Shown one piece after another: positions 7,037 to 14,489 of a stretch of DNA of 21,414 nt; positions within the stretch are counted from its first letter, which is position 1, and each line of letters opens with the position of its first letter. Source of the DNA: JBEKLJ01 sp050010255. GTDB taxonomy: Bacteria; Acidobacteriota; Terriglobia; Bryobacterales; Bryobacteraceae. The stretch is taken from positions 1-21,414 of the forward strand of contig JBEKLJ010000030.1 in NCBI GenBank assembly GCA_050010255.1, in the 5' to 3' direction. Below the pieces are notes generated by a model that worked only from the letters and a program-made list of their open reading frames with translations, had not been told where the DNA came from and did not search any database. The position numbers and the translations under genes were made by a program.

Positions 7037-7699
7037 ATGACCAGAGCTCAGATTCTATCGTTCATCGTCGATATCGGGATCGTGCCGGTGATACGCACCC
7101 AGACCTCCGAAGGGGCGCTGAAGTCCATCGAGGCGATCTACAAGGGCGGCATCCGGGCAGCGGAGATCACCATGACGGTGCCTGGGGCGCTGAAAGTACT
7201 CGAACAGGCTGCCGACGCCTTCGGTGACAAGCTGGTGCTCGGCGCCGGTACCGTGCTCGATCCGGAGACGGCCCGCGCGGCGATGCTGGCAGGGGCGCAG
7301 TTCTTCGTCACGCCCGCACTGAAGCTGGCGACCGTCGAGATGGTCCGGCGCTACTCCAAGGTCATGATCCCCGGCGCGCTGACGCCCACCGAGGTGCTCA
7401 CGGCCTGGGAAGCCGGCGCCGACGTCGTCAAAGTCTTCCCGTGCGGCAACGTAGGCGGGCCCAAGTATATCCGCGCGCTGAAGGCGCCGTTCCCGCACAT
7501 CGAGCTGATTCCCACCGGCGGAGTGAACCTGGAGACGGCGGGCGAGTTCCTCAAGGCGGGCGCGTGCGCGGTGGCGGTGGGCGCGGAGCTGGTGGACGCA
7601 GCCAGCGTCCGCGAGGGGCGCTTCGAGGTCATCGAGCAGCGCGCCGGCCAATATCTGGAGGTCGTCGCCAGGGCCCGGGCCGAGATCCGGGGGGCGTAG
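7037..7699 (+). CDS. eda: 2-keto-3-deoxy-6-phosphogluconate (KDPG/KHG) aldolase
   Basis: Class I aldolase that splits KDPG into pyruvate and glyceraldehyde-3-phosphate in the Entner-Doudoroff pathway; the family also covers KHG and related 2-keto-3-deoxy acids. It is 220 residues with a TIM-barrel pattern. Visible active-site landmarks are PVIRT near the N-terminus, the general acid/base Glu43 in AEITM, GAGTVLD, and the Schiff-base Lys132 in VVKVFPCG, followed by the phosphate-binding IPTGGVN. The match to the family is end to end. The ATG at 7037 fits the closely spaced promoter; a longer frame upstream runs through repeat sequence and is not believed. No other Entner-Doudoroff gene is nearby, so the exact substrate is inferred. 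Confidence 0.93.
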   Translation: MTRAQILSFIVDIGIVPVIRTQTSEGALKSIEAIYKGGIRAAEITMTVPGALKVLEQAADAFGDKLVLGAGTVLDPETARAAMLAGAQFFVTPALKLATVEMVRRYSKVMIPGALTPTEVLTAWEAGADVVKVFPCGNVGGPKYIRALKAPFPHIELIPTGGVNLETAGEFLKAGACAVAVGAELVDAASVREGRFEVIEQRAGQYLEVVARARAEIRGA

Positions 7700-7774
7700 C
7701 GCCCGCTGGCATACCGCCGGGACGGCGCCTGCGGATCGCGGGCTGCCTCAGCCGCCAGGCGGGCGGGCCAAAAC

Positions 7775-7783
7775 TGCTACACT
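7775..7783 (+). promoter_or_regulatory. extended -10 (TGCTACACT) before the Trm112-like gene
   Basis: TG-C-TACACT ends 17 bases before the ATG at 7801, giving a very short leader of about 10 bases. No -35 match is evident. It is a candidate promoter for the long housekeeping operon that follows. Confidence 0.4.
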
Positions 7784-7800
7784 GTATGTCCGGTTAACGT

Positions 7801-7971
7801 ATGGCTATTAGCAAGGATCTGCTGGACATCCTCGTGTGCCCGCTGTGCAAGGCGGCCGTGGAGTTGAAGCCCGACCAGAGCGGACTGAAGTGCGTGCAGT
7901 GCAAGCGGGTCTATCCGATCCGGGACGATATCCCGGTGATGCTGATCGACGAAGCGAAGATCGAAGAGTAA
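7801..7971 (+). CDS. Trm112-like zinc-binding protein (YcaR/UPF0434)
   Basis: A 56-residue protein with two CxxC pairs, CPLC (residues 13-16) and CVQC (residues 31-34), separated by a short hydrophilic loop and followed by YPIRDDIPVMLID. This is the complete Trm112p/UPF0434 zinc-ribbon pattern. In eukaryotes Trm112 activates methyltransferases; in bacteria the YcaR-type proteins are poorly characterised and often sit beside lipid A or LPS genes. Here it precedes an LPS-type glycosyltransferase stub and an MsbA exporter, which fits that context. Confidence 0.9.
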   Translation: MAISKDLLDILVCPLCKAAVELKPDQSGLKCVQCKRVYPIRDDIPVMLIDEAKIEE

Positions 7972-7981
7972 GCCCGCGGGC

Positions 7982-8101
7982 ATGACGACCGTACTCGAGC
8001 AGCTTCCCGGCGGGGCGCGGGCGGGAGTGATCCGTCTGCGTTCCCTGGGTGACTGCGTGCTGACCACGCCCGCGCTCGAGCGCCTGGGGGTGGCGGCGTG
8101 A
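7982..8101 (+). pseudogene. N-terminal stub of a family 9 glycosyltransferase
   Basis: A 39-codon ORF that starts normally at the ATG at 7982 and holds the N-terminal hallmark of GT9/heptosyltransferase proteins: VIRLRSLGDCVLTTPALERL (residues 16-35). A full GT9 has about 300-370 residues, but here the frame ends four residues later in a TGA that overlaps the GTG start of the msbA-like gene (GTGA at 8098-8101). No remaining GT9 sequence is visible in any frame, so this looks like an internal deletion that kept the start and the original junction with msbA. It might still be translated and act as a leader that couples translation to the exporter gene. A misassembly cannot be excluded. Confidence 0.72.
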
Positions 8102-9927
8102 GCGATCTGCGGCGGTTGGTGCGCTTCGCTGCCCCGTATTGGTGGGCCGTCGTCCCGTCCGCCTTTCTGATGGCCTGCGCCGGCGCGGCGCACGGCATGA
8201 CCGCCCTGCTGGTGGGCACCGTGTTCGGACGGGTGCTGAAACCGGAGGCGCCGGACCTGCCCGTGGAGCTGTTTACCCTCCCGGTTTTCCACCAGAAGGT
8301 CTACCTGGAACAGTTCATGCCGGGCTGGATCCACAACGTCTGGACGATGATCGCATTCGCCATTCTGGCCACCTTCGTCACCAAGGGCGTCTGCGATTAC
8401 ATCGGGAACGTGGCCATCAACTATGCCGGGCTCTCGGCGGTGACGGATCTGCGGCAGCGCGTGTTCGAGAAGGTGCTGCGGCAGGGAGCGCAGTTCTTCG
8501 AGACGCACTCGACGGGCCGGCTGATGTCGTCGATCATGAACGACATCGAGAAGATCCAACTGGCGACCTCCTCGATGCTCGCCGACTGGCTCCGGCAGTC
8601 CTTCACGGCGGCGTTCCTGCTGTTGGTGATCGTCTCGAAGGATTGGAGGCTGGCGCTCATCAGCCTGACGCTGCTCCCCTTCGTGCTGCTGCCCACGGCG
8701 CGTATCGGCAAGCGCATCCGGAGGACCACGCGGCGGGCGCAGGACCACCAGGCCGAGGTCAACCAGATCCTGCAAGAGGCGCTGAGCGGGCACCAGGTGG
8801 TGAAGTCGTTCGGCGCCGAAGGGTACGAATCGCGGCGGTTCCGGGGGGCGGCGCGGCGGCTGAAAGGGAGCAACCTGAAGTACATCGCGCAGCAGGCGCT
8901 GGCCTCGCCGCTGATCGAGTTCTTCGGCGCGCTCACGATCGTCGGCCTGCTGGCTTACGCGCGCAACCAGATCAAGACGCAGCAGATGACGATTGACGGC
9001 TTCACCGCGTTCGTCGTGGCGCTGCTGATGCTCTACGAGCCGGTGAAGCGTCTCACGGGCATCCACAACATCTTTCAGCAGGCGGCGGGGGCCTCCGAGC
9101 GTGTGTTCGAATACCTGGCGCGGCGCGACGACATCTCGAGCCGGCCGGGCGCGCGCCGCCTGACGGAATTCAAAGAAGCCGTTCGCTTCGAGAAGGTCTC
9201 GTTCCACTACCCGAACGCGCCCGACGGCTTCCTGATCGAGTCCATCGACCTGGAAGTGAAGGCCGGTGAAGTGGTCGCGCTAGTGGGGTCGAGCGGGGCG
9301 GGTAAGACGACGCTGGTCAACCTTGTGCCGCGGTTCTACGATGCCTCGGGCGGCCGTGTGCTCATCGACGGCGCCGACGTCCGCGACCTGGAGCTTGCCT
9401 CCCTGCGCGAGAAGATCGGCATCGTCGCCCAGGATACGTTCCTTTTCAACGACACGGTGGCGGACAACATTCGCTACGGCCGCCCCGGGGCATCCCTGGA
9501 GGCGGTGCGCGATGCGGCGCGCAATGCCCTGGCCGAGGAGTTCATTCAGGCGCTGCCGCAGGGCTACAACACCGTCATCGGCGAGCGCGGGGTCAAGCTG
9601 AGCGGCGGACAGCGGCAGCGGCTGGCCATCGCGCGCGCGCTGCTGAAGAACGCGCCGATCCTCATCCTCGACGAGGCCACCTCGCACCTGGATACCGAAT
9701 CCGAGCTGCTGGTGCAGCGCGCGCTGGCGAACCTGATGGCCGACCGCACCGTCATCGTGATCGCTCACCGGCTCTCGACGATTCGCCGCGCCGACAAGAT
9801 CGTGGTGCTCGACCAGGGGGGGGTTTCCGAGATCGGCACGCACGAGGAGCTGGTCTCCGGCGGCGGCATTTACCAGCGCCTGCACGCCCTGCAGTATCTG
9901 GAGCCCGATTCGGCGGTGAACCCATGA
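8098..9927 (+). CDS. msbA: MsbA-type ABC exporter (lipid A/multidrug half-transporter)
   Basis: Fused membrane domain plus ATPase, 609 residues, the usual half-transporter length for MsbA/type IV ABC exporters; works as a homodimer in the inner membrane. Residues about 1-320 hold six hydrophobic segments with the coupling-type FFETHSTGRLMSSIMNDIEK region. The ATPase domain has Walker A VGSSGAGKTT, Q-loop IVAQDTFLF, signature LSGGQRQR, Walker B ILILDEATS and switch His in IAHRLST. Lipid A flipping is inferred from the neighbouring Trm112-like gene and glycosyltransferase stub; a drug or other lipid exporter is possible. The GTG at 8098 overlaps the upstream stop. An ATGA at 9924-9927 overlaps its own stop. 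Confidence 0.88.
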   Translation: MSDLRRLVRFAAPYWWAVVPSAFLMACAGAAHGMTALLVGTVFGRVLKPEAPDLPVELFTLPVFHQKVYLEQFMPGWIHNVWTMIAFAILATFVTKGVCDYIGNVAINYAGLSAVTDLRQRVFEKVLRQGAQFFETHSTGRLMSSIMNDIEKIQLATSSMLADWLRQSFTAAFLLLVIVSKDWRLALISLTLLPFVLLPTARIGKRIRRTTRRAQDHQAEVNQILQEALSGHQVVKSFGAEGYESRRFRGAARRLKGSNLKYIAQQALASPLIEFFGALTIVGLLAYARNQIKTQQMTIDGFTAFVVALLMLYEPVKRLTGIHNIFQQAAGASERVFEYLARRDDISSRPGARRLTEFKEAVRFEKVSFHYPNAPDGFLIESIDLEVKAGEVVALVGSSGAGKTTLVNLVPRFYDASGGRVLIDGADVRDLELASLREKIGIVAQDTFLFNDTVADNIRYGRPGASLEAVRDAARNALAEEFIQALPQGYNTVIGERGVKLSGGQRQRLAIARALLKNAPILILDEATSHLDTESELLVQRALANLMADRTVIVIAHRLSTIRRADKIVVLDQGGVSEIGTHEELVSGGGIYQRLHALQYLEPDSAVNP

Positions 9928-10099
9928 GCGCCGCTCCCGTTTCCTCCGTGCCGCGGGCGCTCAGCCTCGATCGGCCGCATTTCCGTTTTGCGGATCGGTT
10001 TCGGACCTGCCGCCGCGCGGCGTCCGGCGCCGGCAGAAAAGCCGGTATGACAGCCTGGAAAGGCCGCTCCACGGCTTGGTTGGAGCCTTCCATCATCCT
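9928..10099. other. msbA-yicC spacer with degenerate hairpins
   Basis: 172 bases within an otherwise tightly packed operon. An ORF of 59 codons (9924-10103) happens to link msbA and yicC with ATGA overlaps at both ends, but its arginine/alanine-rich product resembles no family known to me. Small hairpins are present: CCGGC-agaaaa-GCCGG at 10030-10045 and GCCT-ggaa-AGGC at 10053-10064. These look like worn versions of the hairpin cassettes seen elsewhere in the window. The region may be a scar of a lost gene or simply inserted repeat DNA. Confidence 0.45.
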
Positions 10100-10996
10100 A
10101 TGAACACTTCTCTCCGCAGCATGACCGGCTTTGCCCGGGTTCGAAAGATCGACGGCGACCGCGAAGTCGTGGCGAGCGTCAAGAGCGTGAATCACCGCGG
10201 GCTGGACGTGCACTTTCGCATGCCCCCGGCGCTCGACCCGTTCGAGAACGCGCTGCGCGCGGCGGTGAAGCGGCACGTCCTCCGCGGGCACGTGCAGGTG
10301 CAGATCGCGTATATGAGCGCGCGGGAGGGAGCCTCCGCGACGGTCAACTCGACGATGGTCGAGACCTATCTCACCGTCTTCCACCGCGTGTCCGCCATTC
10401 ACGGCCTGCACGGCGAGCCGGACTTGAATCTCGCCTTTCAGATCCCGGGCATGTTCGAGCCCGCCGAAGCGGAGCCGGACCCGGAGTTGGAGCCCTGGCT
10501 GGTGGGAGCGCTCGAGGAGGCGCTCTCGCGGCTGGACGAGTTCCGCGCGCGGGAAGGGGCCGAGATCGCCGCCGACCTGCGCCAGCGCAACCGGGCCGTG
10601 CTCCAGAGTGCGCACCGCATGGAGGAACTGCGCGCCCGCGTCCTCACGGAGTTCCACGCGCGGCTGGCGGAGCGGATGCGCGAGCTGCTCGGCGAGGCCG
10701 GCCTGGACCCGCAGCGGCTGGCCCAGGAAGCCGCCTACCTGGCCGAGCGCACGGACATCAGCGAGGAGCTGACCCGGCTCAAGGTGCACGCCGTACACCT
10801 TGATGACCTGCTGGCCGGGGGCGGCGAGGTCGGCAAGAAGCTCGACTTCCTGCTCCAGGAGATGCAACGCGAGGCCAACACCGTCCTTTCCAAGTCCACG
10901 GGCGTGGGCGAGCTGGGCCTGGAAGTCAGCTACCTGGCGCTGGCGGCCAAGGCGGAGATCGAGAAGATCCGCGAACAAGGACTGAACCTGGAATGA
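10100..10996 (+). CDS. yicC: YicC/YloC family endoribonuclease
   Basis: A 298-residue YicC-family protein. It begins with the family signature RSMTGFARV and the N-terminal YicC domain (VNHRGLDVHFRMP), and ends with the DUF1732 region (KVHAVHLDDLL, GKKLDFLLQEMQREANT). The family is now linked to RNA cleavage and small-RNA turnover. I choose the ATG at 10100 because it gives the canonical N-terminus; a TTG 24 bases upstream is less likely. yicC directly upstream of gmk is a conserved pairing in many bacteria, and here the two overlap by 4 bases (ATGA). Confidence 0.93.
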   Translation: MNTSLRSMTGFARVRKIDGDREVVASVKSVNHRGLDVHFRMPPALDPFENALRAAVKRHVLRGHVQVQIAYMSAREGASATVNSTMVETYLTVFHRVSAIHGLHGEPDLNLAFQIPGMFEPAEAEPDPELEPWLVGALEEALSRLDEFRAREGAEIAADLRQRNRAVLQSAHRMEELRARVLTEFHARLAERMRELLGEAGLDPQRLAQEAAYLAERTDISEELTRLKVHAVHLDDLLAGGGEVGKKLDFLLQEMQREANTVLSKSTGVGELGLEVSYLALAAKAEIEKIREQGLNLE

Positions 10997-11598
10997 GCAT
11001 CCTATTCGTCCTCTCGGCGCCCTCGGGATCGGGCAAAAGCACGCTGGTGCGGCGGCTGCTGGAGCAGGATGCAAACCTTTTGTTTTCCATTTCGTACACC
11101 ACCCGCACGCCGCGCGGGCATGAAACCCCGGGCCAGGACTACATGTTTGTCTCGCGCCAGGAATTCGAGGCCGCAATCGCGCGCGACGAGTTCCTGGAGT
11201 GGGCTGAGGTCTTCGGCAACTACTACGGGACGCACCGCAGTTTCCTGGAGCGGGCGCGGGCCGAAGGCAAGGACCTGCTGCTCGACATCGACGTGCAGGG
11301 TGAGCGACAATTGAAGGCTAGGGTCCCGGATGCTGTAGCTGTTTTTGTGCTCGCCCCCTCGCGCAGCGAGCTCGAGCATCGTTTGCGCGCGCGCTCCGAA
11401 GATTCCGAACAGGTTATCGAGCGCCGGCTCCAGGGGGCGGCCGTGGAGATCCGCAACTTCAGCGCGTACGATTACGTGTTGATCAATCGGGAAATCGAGA
11501 AATCCGTGGACACGCTGGCTTCGATCCTCAAGACCGAGCGTGTTCGCCGCGCCAGGATGGAAGAAGAAGTCGGGAACGTCCTGGCGACGTTCGAGTGA
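10993..11598 (+). CDS. gmk: guanylate kinase
   Basis: Phosphorylates GMP to GDP with ATP. It is 201 residues, normal for bacterial Gmk. The P-loop APSGSGKST is at residues 9-17, followed by the GMP-binding SYTTRTPRGHE stretch and the YYGTHRS and LLDIDVQGERQLK segments that define the family. The ATG at 10993 overlaps the yicC stop, so expression is probably coupled. rpoZ follows after 12 bases, the classic gmk-rpoZ arrangement. Confidence 0.97.
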   Translation: MSILFVLSAPSGSGKSTLVRRLLEQDANLLFSISYTTRTPRGHETPGQDYMFVSRQEFEAAIARDEFLEWAEVFGNYYGTHRSFLERARAEGKDLLLDIDVQGERQLKARVPDAVAVFVLAPSRSELEHRLRARSEDSEQVIERRLQGAAVEIRNFSAYDYVLINREIEKSVDTLASILKTERVRRARMEEEVGNVLATFE

Positions 11599-11610
11599 TG
11601 AGGTCTTTCA

Positions 11611-11868
11611 ATGTCTGACGCGACGCCTCGCAACAGTAACCTGGCCGCGATTCCGGACGACCCGGAACAGAGCGCCTACCGCTTCATCATCGTGGCCGCC
11701 AAGCGTGCCCGGCAACTCCAGGGCGGCGCGCGGCCGGTCCTTCCCACCACCTCCAGGAAGCCCACGGTGACGGCGATGGCGGTGGTGCGCCGCGGCCTGG
11801 TGAAGTCCGAGGACCCGGCCGCGGCGCCGCCGGTCCCCGAAGAGCCGGAGCCCGAACCAACCGTCTGA
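11611..11868 (+). CDS. rpoZ: RNA polymerase omega subunit
   Basis: Small RNA polymerase subunit that helps assemble beta-prime. It is 85 residues. The conserved core is present: SAYRFIIVAAKRARQLQGG (helix contacting beta-prime) followed by KPTVTAMAVVRRGLV. The C-terminus is a short Pro/Glu tail (PEEPEPEPTV). The SD GATGAGG at 11597-11603 is 7 bases before the ATG and overlaps the gmk stop. The position between gmk and coaBC is the usual one. Confidence 0.95.
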   Translation: MSDATPRNSNLAAIPDDPEQSAYRFIIVAAKRARQLQGGARPVLPTTSRKPTVTAMAVVRRGLVKSEDPAAAPPVPEEPEPEPTV

Positions 11869-11876
11869 GAAGTGCC

Positions 11877-13091
11877 ATGAACGTGGTGCTCGGCATCGGC
11901 GGCGGCATAGCGGCATACAAGTCCGCGGAGCTGGCCCGCGCGCTGATGGAGGGCGGTGCGGCCGTCCAGGTGGCGATGACGCGCGCCGCGCAGGAGTTCG
12001 TCAAGCCGCTCACCTTCGCGGCCCTCACCGGGCGCAAGGTGATCACCGAGCTGTTCCCCACGGGCGGGGGCGATGAGACACTGGCCAGCGCCATCGAGCA
12101 CGTCCGCACGGCCCAGGAGGCGGACCTGCTCGTGGTCGCGCCCGCCACCGCCGACCTGCTGGCGAAGTTCGCCCATGGGCTCGCCGACGACTTCCTCTCG
12201 ACGCTCTACCTGGCCTTCACCGGCCCGGTTCTGCTGGCGCCCTCGATGAACACCAACATGTGGCTGCACCCGGCCACGCAGGCCAACCTGGGCGTGCTGC
12301 GCGCGCGCGGGCACCTGATCGTCGGCCCCGACGAGGGGCCGCTGGCGTGCGGAATGACCGGACCGGGCCGGCTCGCCGAGCCCGAGCGCATCGCCGCCGC
12401 CGCCCTCTCCCTGCTGCGCCCGCGGCGCGATCTGGAGGGCGAGGTGGTTCTGGTGACCGCCGGGCCGACCCAGGAGCCGCTCGACGCGGTGCGCTACCTC
12501 TCCAACCGCTCCAGCGGGAAGATGGGCTACGCACTGGCTGAGGCCGCCGCGGCCCGCGGCGCGCGCGTGATTTTGGTTTCCGGGCCGGTGAGCCTGCCCG
12601 AGCCCGCCGGCGCCGAGATCGTGCGCGTCCGAACCGCCGCTGAAATGCGGGACGCGGTGCTGGGGCGGCTTCAGGAGGCGACCATCATCATCAAGGCCGC
12701 CGCCGTCGCCGACTACTACTTGCCGAATCCGCCCGCCGGGAAACGGAAGAAGACGGGCGCGCCGCTGGCGCTCCAGCTAGAGCCCACGCCGGACATCCTG
12801 GCCGAGGCCGGCCGGCGCAAGGGTGGGCGGCTGCTGGTGGGTTTCGCGGCCGAGACTCAGGACCCGGTTGCGGAGGCCCGGCGGAAGCTCGAGGCCAAGA
12901 ACTGCGATATGGTCGTTGGTAACCGCGTCGATCGGGAAGGCGTGGGCTTCGGCGCCGAGGAGAATGAAGTCGTGCTGGTGCCGCGCGCCGGAGACGCCAT
13001 CGAGCTGCCGCGAGCCTCCAAGCGCGAGATTGCCGGCCGGATTCTGGACGAGCTGCTGAAGCTGCGGGCGGCGCTCCACGCCACGCGATGA
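11877..13091 (+). CDS. coaBC: bifunctional phosphopantothenoylcysteine decarboxylase/synthase
   Basis: Fused CoaC and CoaB enzyme (formerly Dfp) that makes 4'-phosphopantetheine from phosphopantothenate and cysteine in CoA synthesis. It is 404 residues. The CoaC half (about 1-190) shows GIGGGIAAYKSAEL, the catalytic His region IEHVRT, the APSMNTNMW substrate loop and the ACGMTGPGRLAEP flap with its cysteine. The CoaB half starts at VTAGPTQEPLDAVR and carries YLSNRSSGKMGYALAE, AAAVADY and the GFAAET motif. Length and domain order are standard. The stop overlaps the next ATG (ATGA). Confidence 0.97.
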   Translation: MNVVLGIGGGIAAYKSAELARALMEGGAAVQVAMTRAAQEFVKPLTFAALTGRKVITELFPTGGGDETLASAIEHVRTAQEADLLVVAPATADLLAKFAHGLADDFLSTLYLAFTGPVLLAPSMNTNMWLHPATQANLGVLRARGHLIVGPDEGPLACGMTGPGRLAEPERIAAAALSLLRPRRDLEGEVVLVTAGPTQEPLDAVRYLSNRSSGKMGYALAEAAAARGARVILVSGPVSLPEPAGAEIVRVRTAAEMRDAVLGRLQEATIIIKAAAVADYYLPNPPAGKRKKTGAPLALQLEPTPDILAEAGRRKGGRLLVGFAAETQDPVAEARRKLEAKNCDMVVGNRVDREGVGFGAEENEVVLVPRAGDAIELPRASKREIAGRILDELLKLRAALHATR

Positions 13092-13834
13092 GCTACGACG
13101 AGCTGCGCCGCCACCTCGAGTATTTTCAGGATCTCGGCATTCGGACCCTGTACCGCCGCAGCCCCTCGCCGCGCCCGGCGGCGCCGGTCCGTGCGGGCGC
13201 CGCGATAGTGCTGGAGGGCGCGCCTCAGCCCGCCTCGCTGTTTGAAGCCGCCCTGCCCGAGGGGGAAACACTCGAGCAGATCCGCGAGGACCTGGGGGAG
13301 TGCACGCGCTGCCGCCTCCACCAGGGCCGCAACCGCATCGTCTTCGGTGTGGGCAATCCGCAGGCCCGGCTGGTCTTCGTCGGCGAAGGTCCGGGCGCCG
13401 ATGAAGACGCCCAGGGGATTCCCTTCGTCGGCCGCGCCGGGCAGCTTCTCACTCAGATGATCGAGAATACGGCCAAGAAGGAAGGCATACCGCTGGTGCG
13501 CGGCGACGTCTACATCTGCAACATCGTCAAGTGCCGGCCGCCGGAGAACCGCACCCCGGAGCCGGACGAGATGGAGATCTGCGGCCAGTTCCTGTTCCGG
13601 CAGCTGGCGGCAATTCGCCCCCGGGCCATCTGCGCGCTCGGCGCCACCGCGGTGCGCGCGCTGCTGAACCGCAAGGAGGGCGTGACCAAGCTGCGCGGGA
13701 AGTGGTACGAATGGCGCGGCATTCCGGTCATGGCGACCTATCATCCCTCCTATCTGCTCCGGCCCTACAACCAGGACGCCAAGCGCGAGGCCTGGGAAGA
13801 CCTCAAAAGGGTGCTGCATTATGTCTACGACTAA
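13088..13834 (+). CDS. family 4 uracil-DNA glycosylase (Fe-S)
   Basis: Removes uracil from DNA and starts base excision repair. It is 248 residues: an N-terminal extension of about 70 residues with a Pro/Ala-rich linker, then the UDG catalytic domain. Four cysteines in the UDG4 pattern for an Fe-S cluster are visible: CTRC, then KCRPPENR and the EICGQFL cysteine. GEGPGADEDAQG and PFVGRAGQLL form the uracil pocket and active site; TYHPSYLLR is the C-terminal DNA-binding loop. It overlaps coaBC by 4 bases and tmk by 14 bases. Its own N-terminal extension resembles that of SPO1 polymerase-related UDG4 proteins, whose role is unclear. Confidence 0.94.
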   Translation: MSYDELRRHLEYFQDLGIRTLYRRSPSPRPAAPVRAGAAIVLEGAPQPASLFEAALPEGETLEQIREDLGECTRCRLHQGRNRIVFGVGNPQARLVFVGEGPGADEDAQGIPFVGRAGQLLTQMIENTAKKEGIPLVRGDVYICNIVKCRPPENRTPEPDEMEICGQFLFRQLAAIRPRAICALGATAVRALLNRKEGVTKLRGKWYEWRGIPVMATYHPSYLLRPYNQDAKREAWEDLKRVLHYVYD

Positions 13835-14489
13835 GCGTTCAACCCGCCGCGGCGGCCTCTTCACGAGCTTCGAGGGCGGCGATGGCTGCGGAAAGACCAC
13901 GCAGATGCGCCTGTTGGCCGAGCGGCTGCGCGCCGGGGGCTACTGTGTGATTGAGACCGTCGAGCCGGGTGGCACATCTATCGGTGATCAGGTCCGCCGC
14001 ATCCTGCTCAATTCGGCCAACCAGGAGCTCTCGTCCGTCGCCGAATTGCTGCTCTACTTCGCCTCGCGTGCGCAGAACCTCGAGGAGCTGATCTGGCCCG
14101 GCCTGGCTCGGGGCGCCGTGGTGCTCACCGACCGTTTCACCGATTCGACCATGGCCTACCAGGGCTTCGGCCGCGGCCTCGGCCAGGAGGCCGTTGTGAA
14201 GCTGGACCGCATGGTGTGCCGCGGCCTGAAGCCGGACCTCACACTGCTCCTCGATATCGATCCCCAGACCGGCCTGGAGCGGGCGCGAGGCCGCTGGCTC
14301 AGCGGCCTGGAGACGCGGATGGACGACCAGGCCCTCGAGTTCCACAACCAGGTGCGCAAGGCCTACCTCGCCATGGCCGCCCGCGAGCCGAAGCGGTTCC
14401 GCGTCATTGACGGTCACCCCGACGTCCAGACCGTTGCCCGCGCCGTCTGGGAGGCGGTCCAACCCGCGCTCGGCAGACTCCATGTTTGA
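13821..14489 (+). CDS. tmk: thymidylate kinase
   Basis: Phosphorylates dTMP to dTDP. It is 222 residues. The P-loop FEGGDGCGKTTQ lies near residues 18-29, the DR motif in LTDRFTDSTMAYQGFGRGLG marks the dTMP site, and the LID region holds RARGRW with the MDDQALEFH helix. One departure is VEPGGT where most family members read REPGGT. The start is the ATG at 13821, inside the end of the glycosylase gene. It overlaps holB by 8 bases, a common tmk-holB pairing. Confidence 0.95.
   Translation: MSTTKRSTRRGGLFTSFEGGDGCGKTTQMRLLAERLRAGGYCVIETVEPGGTSIGDQVRRILLNSANQELSSVAELLLYFASRAQNLEELIWPGLARGAVVLTDRFTDSTMAYQGFGRGLGQEAVVKLDRMVCRGLKPDLTLLLDIDPQTGLERARGRWLSGLETRMDDQALEFHNQVRKAYLAMAAREPKRFRVIDGHPDVQTVARAVWEAVQPALGRLHV

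Noticed and set aside
7777..9207. 476-residue minus-strand frame opposite msbA
   Set aside because: Antisense of the exporter gene, with a compositionally biased product and no SD or family match.
9752..11176. 474-residue minus-strand frame opposite yicC and gmk
   Set aside because: Covers two certain genes on the other strand and has no motif of its own.
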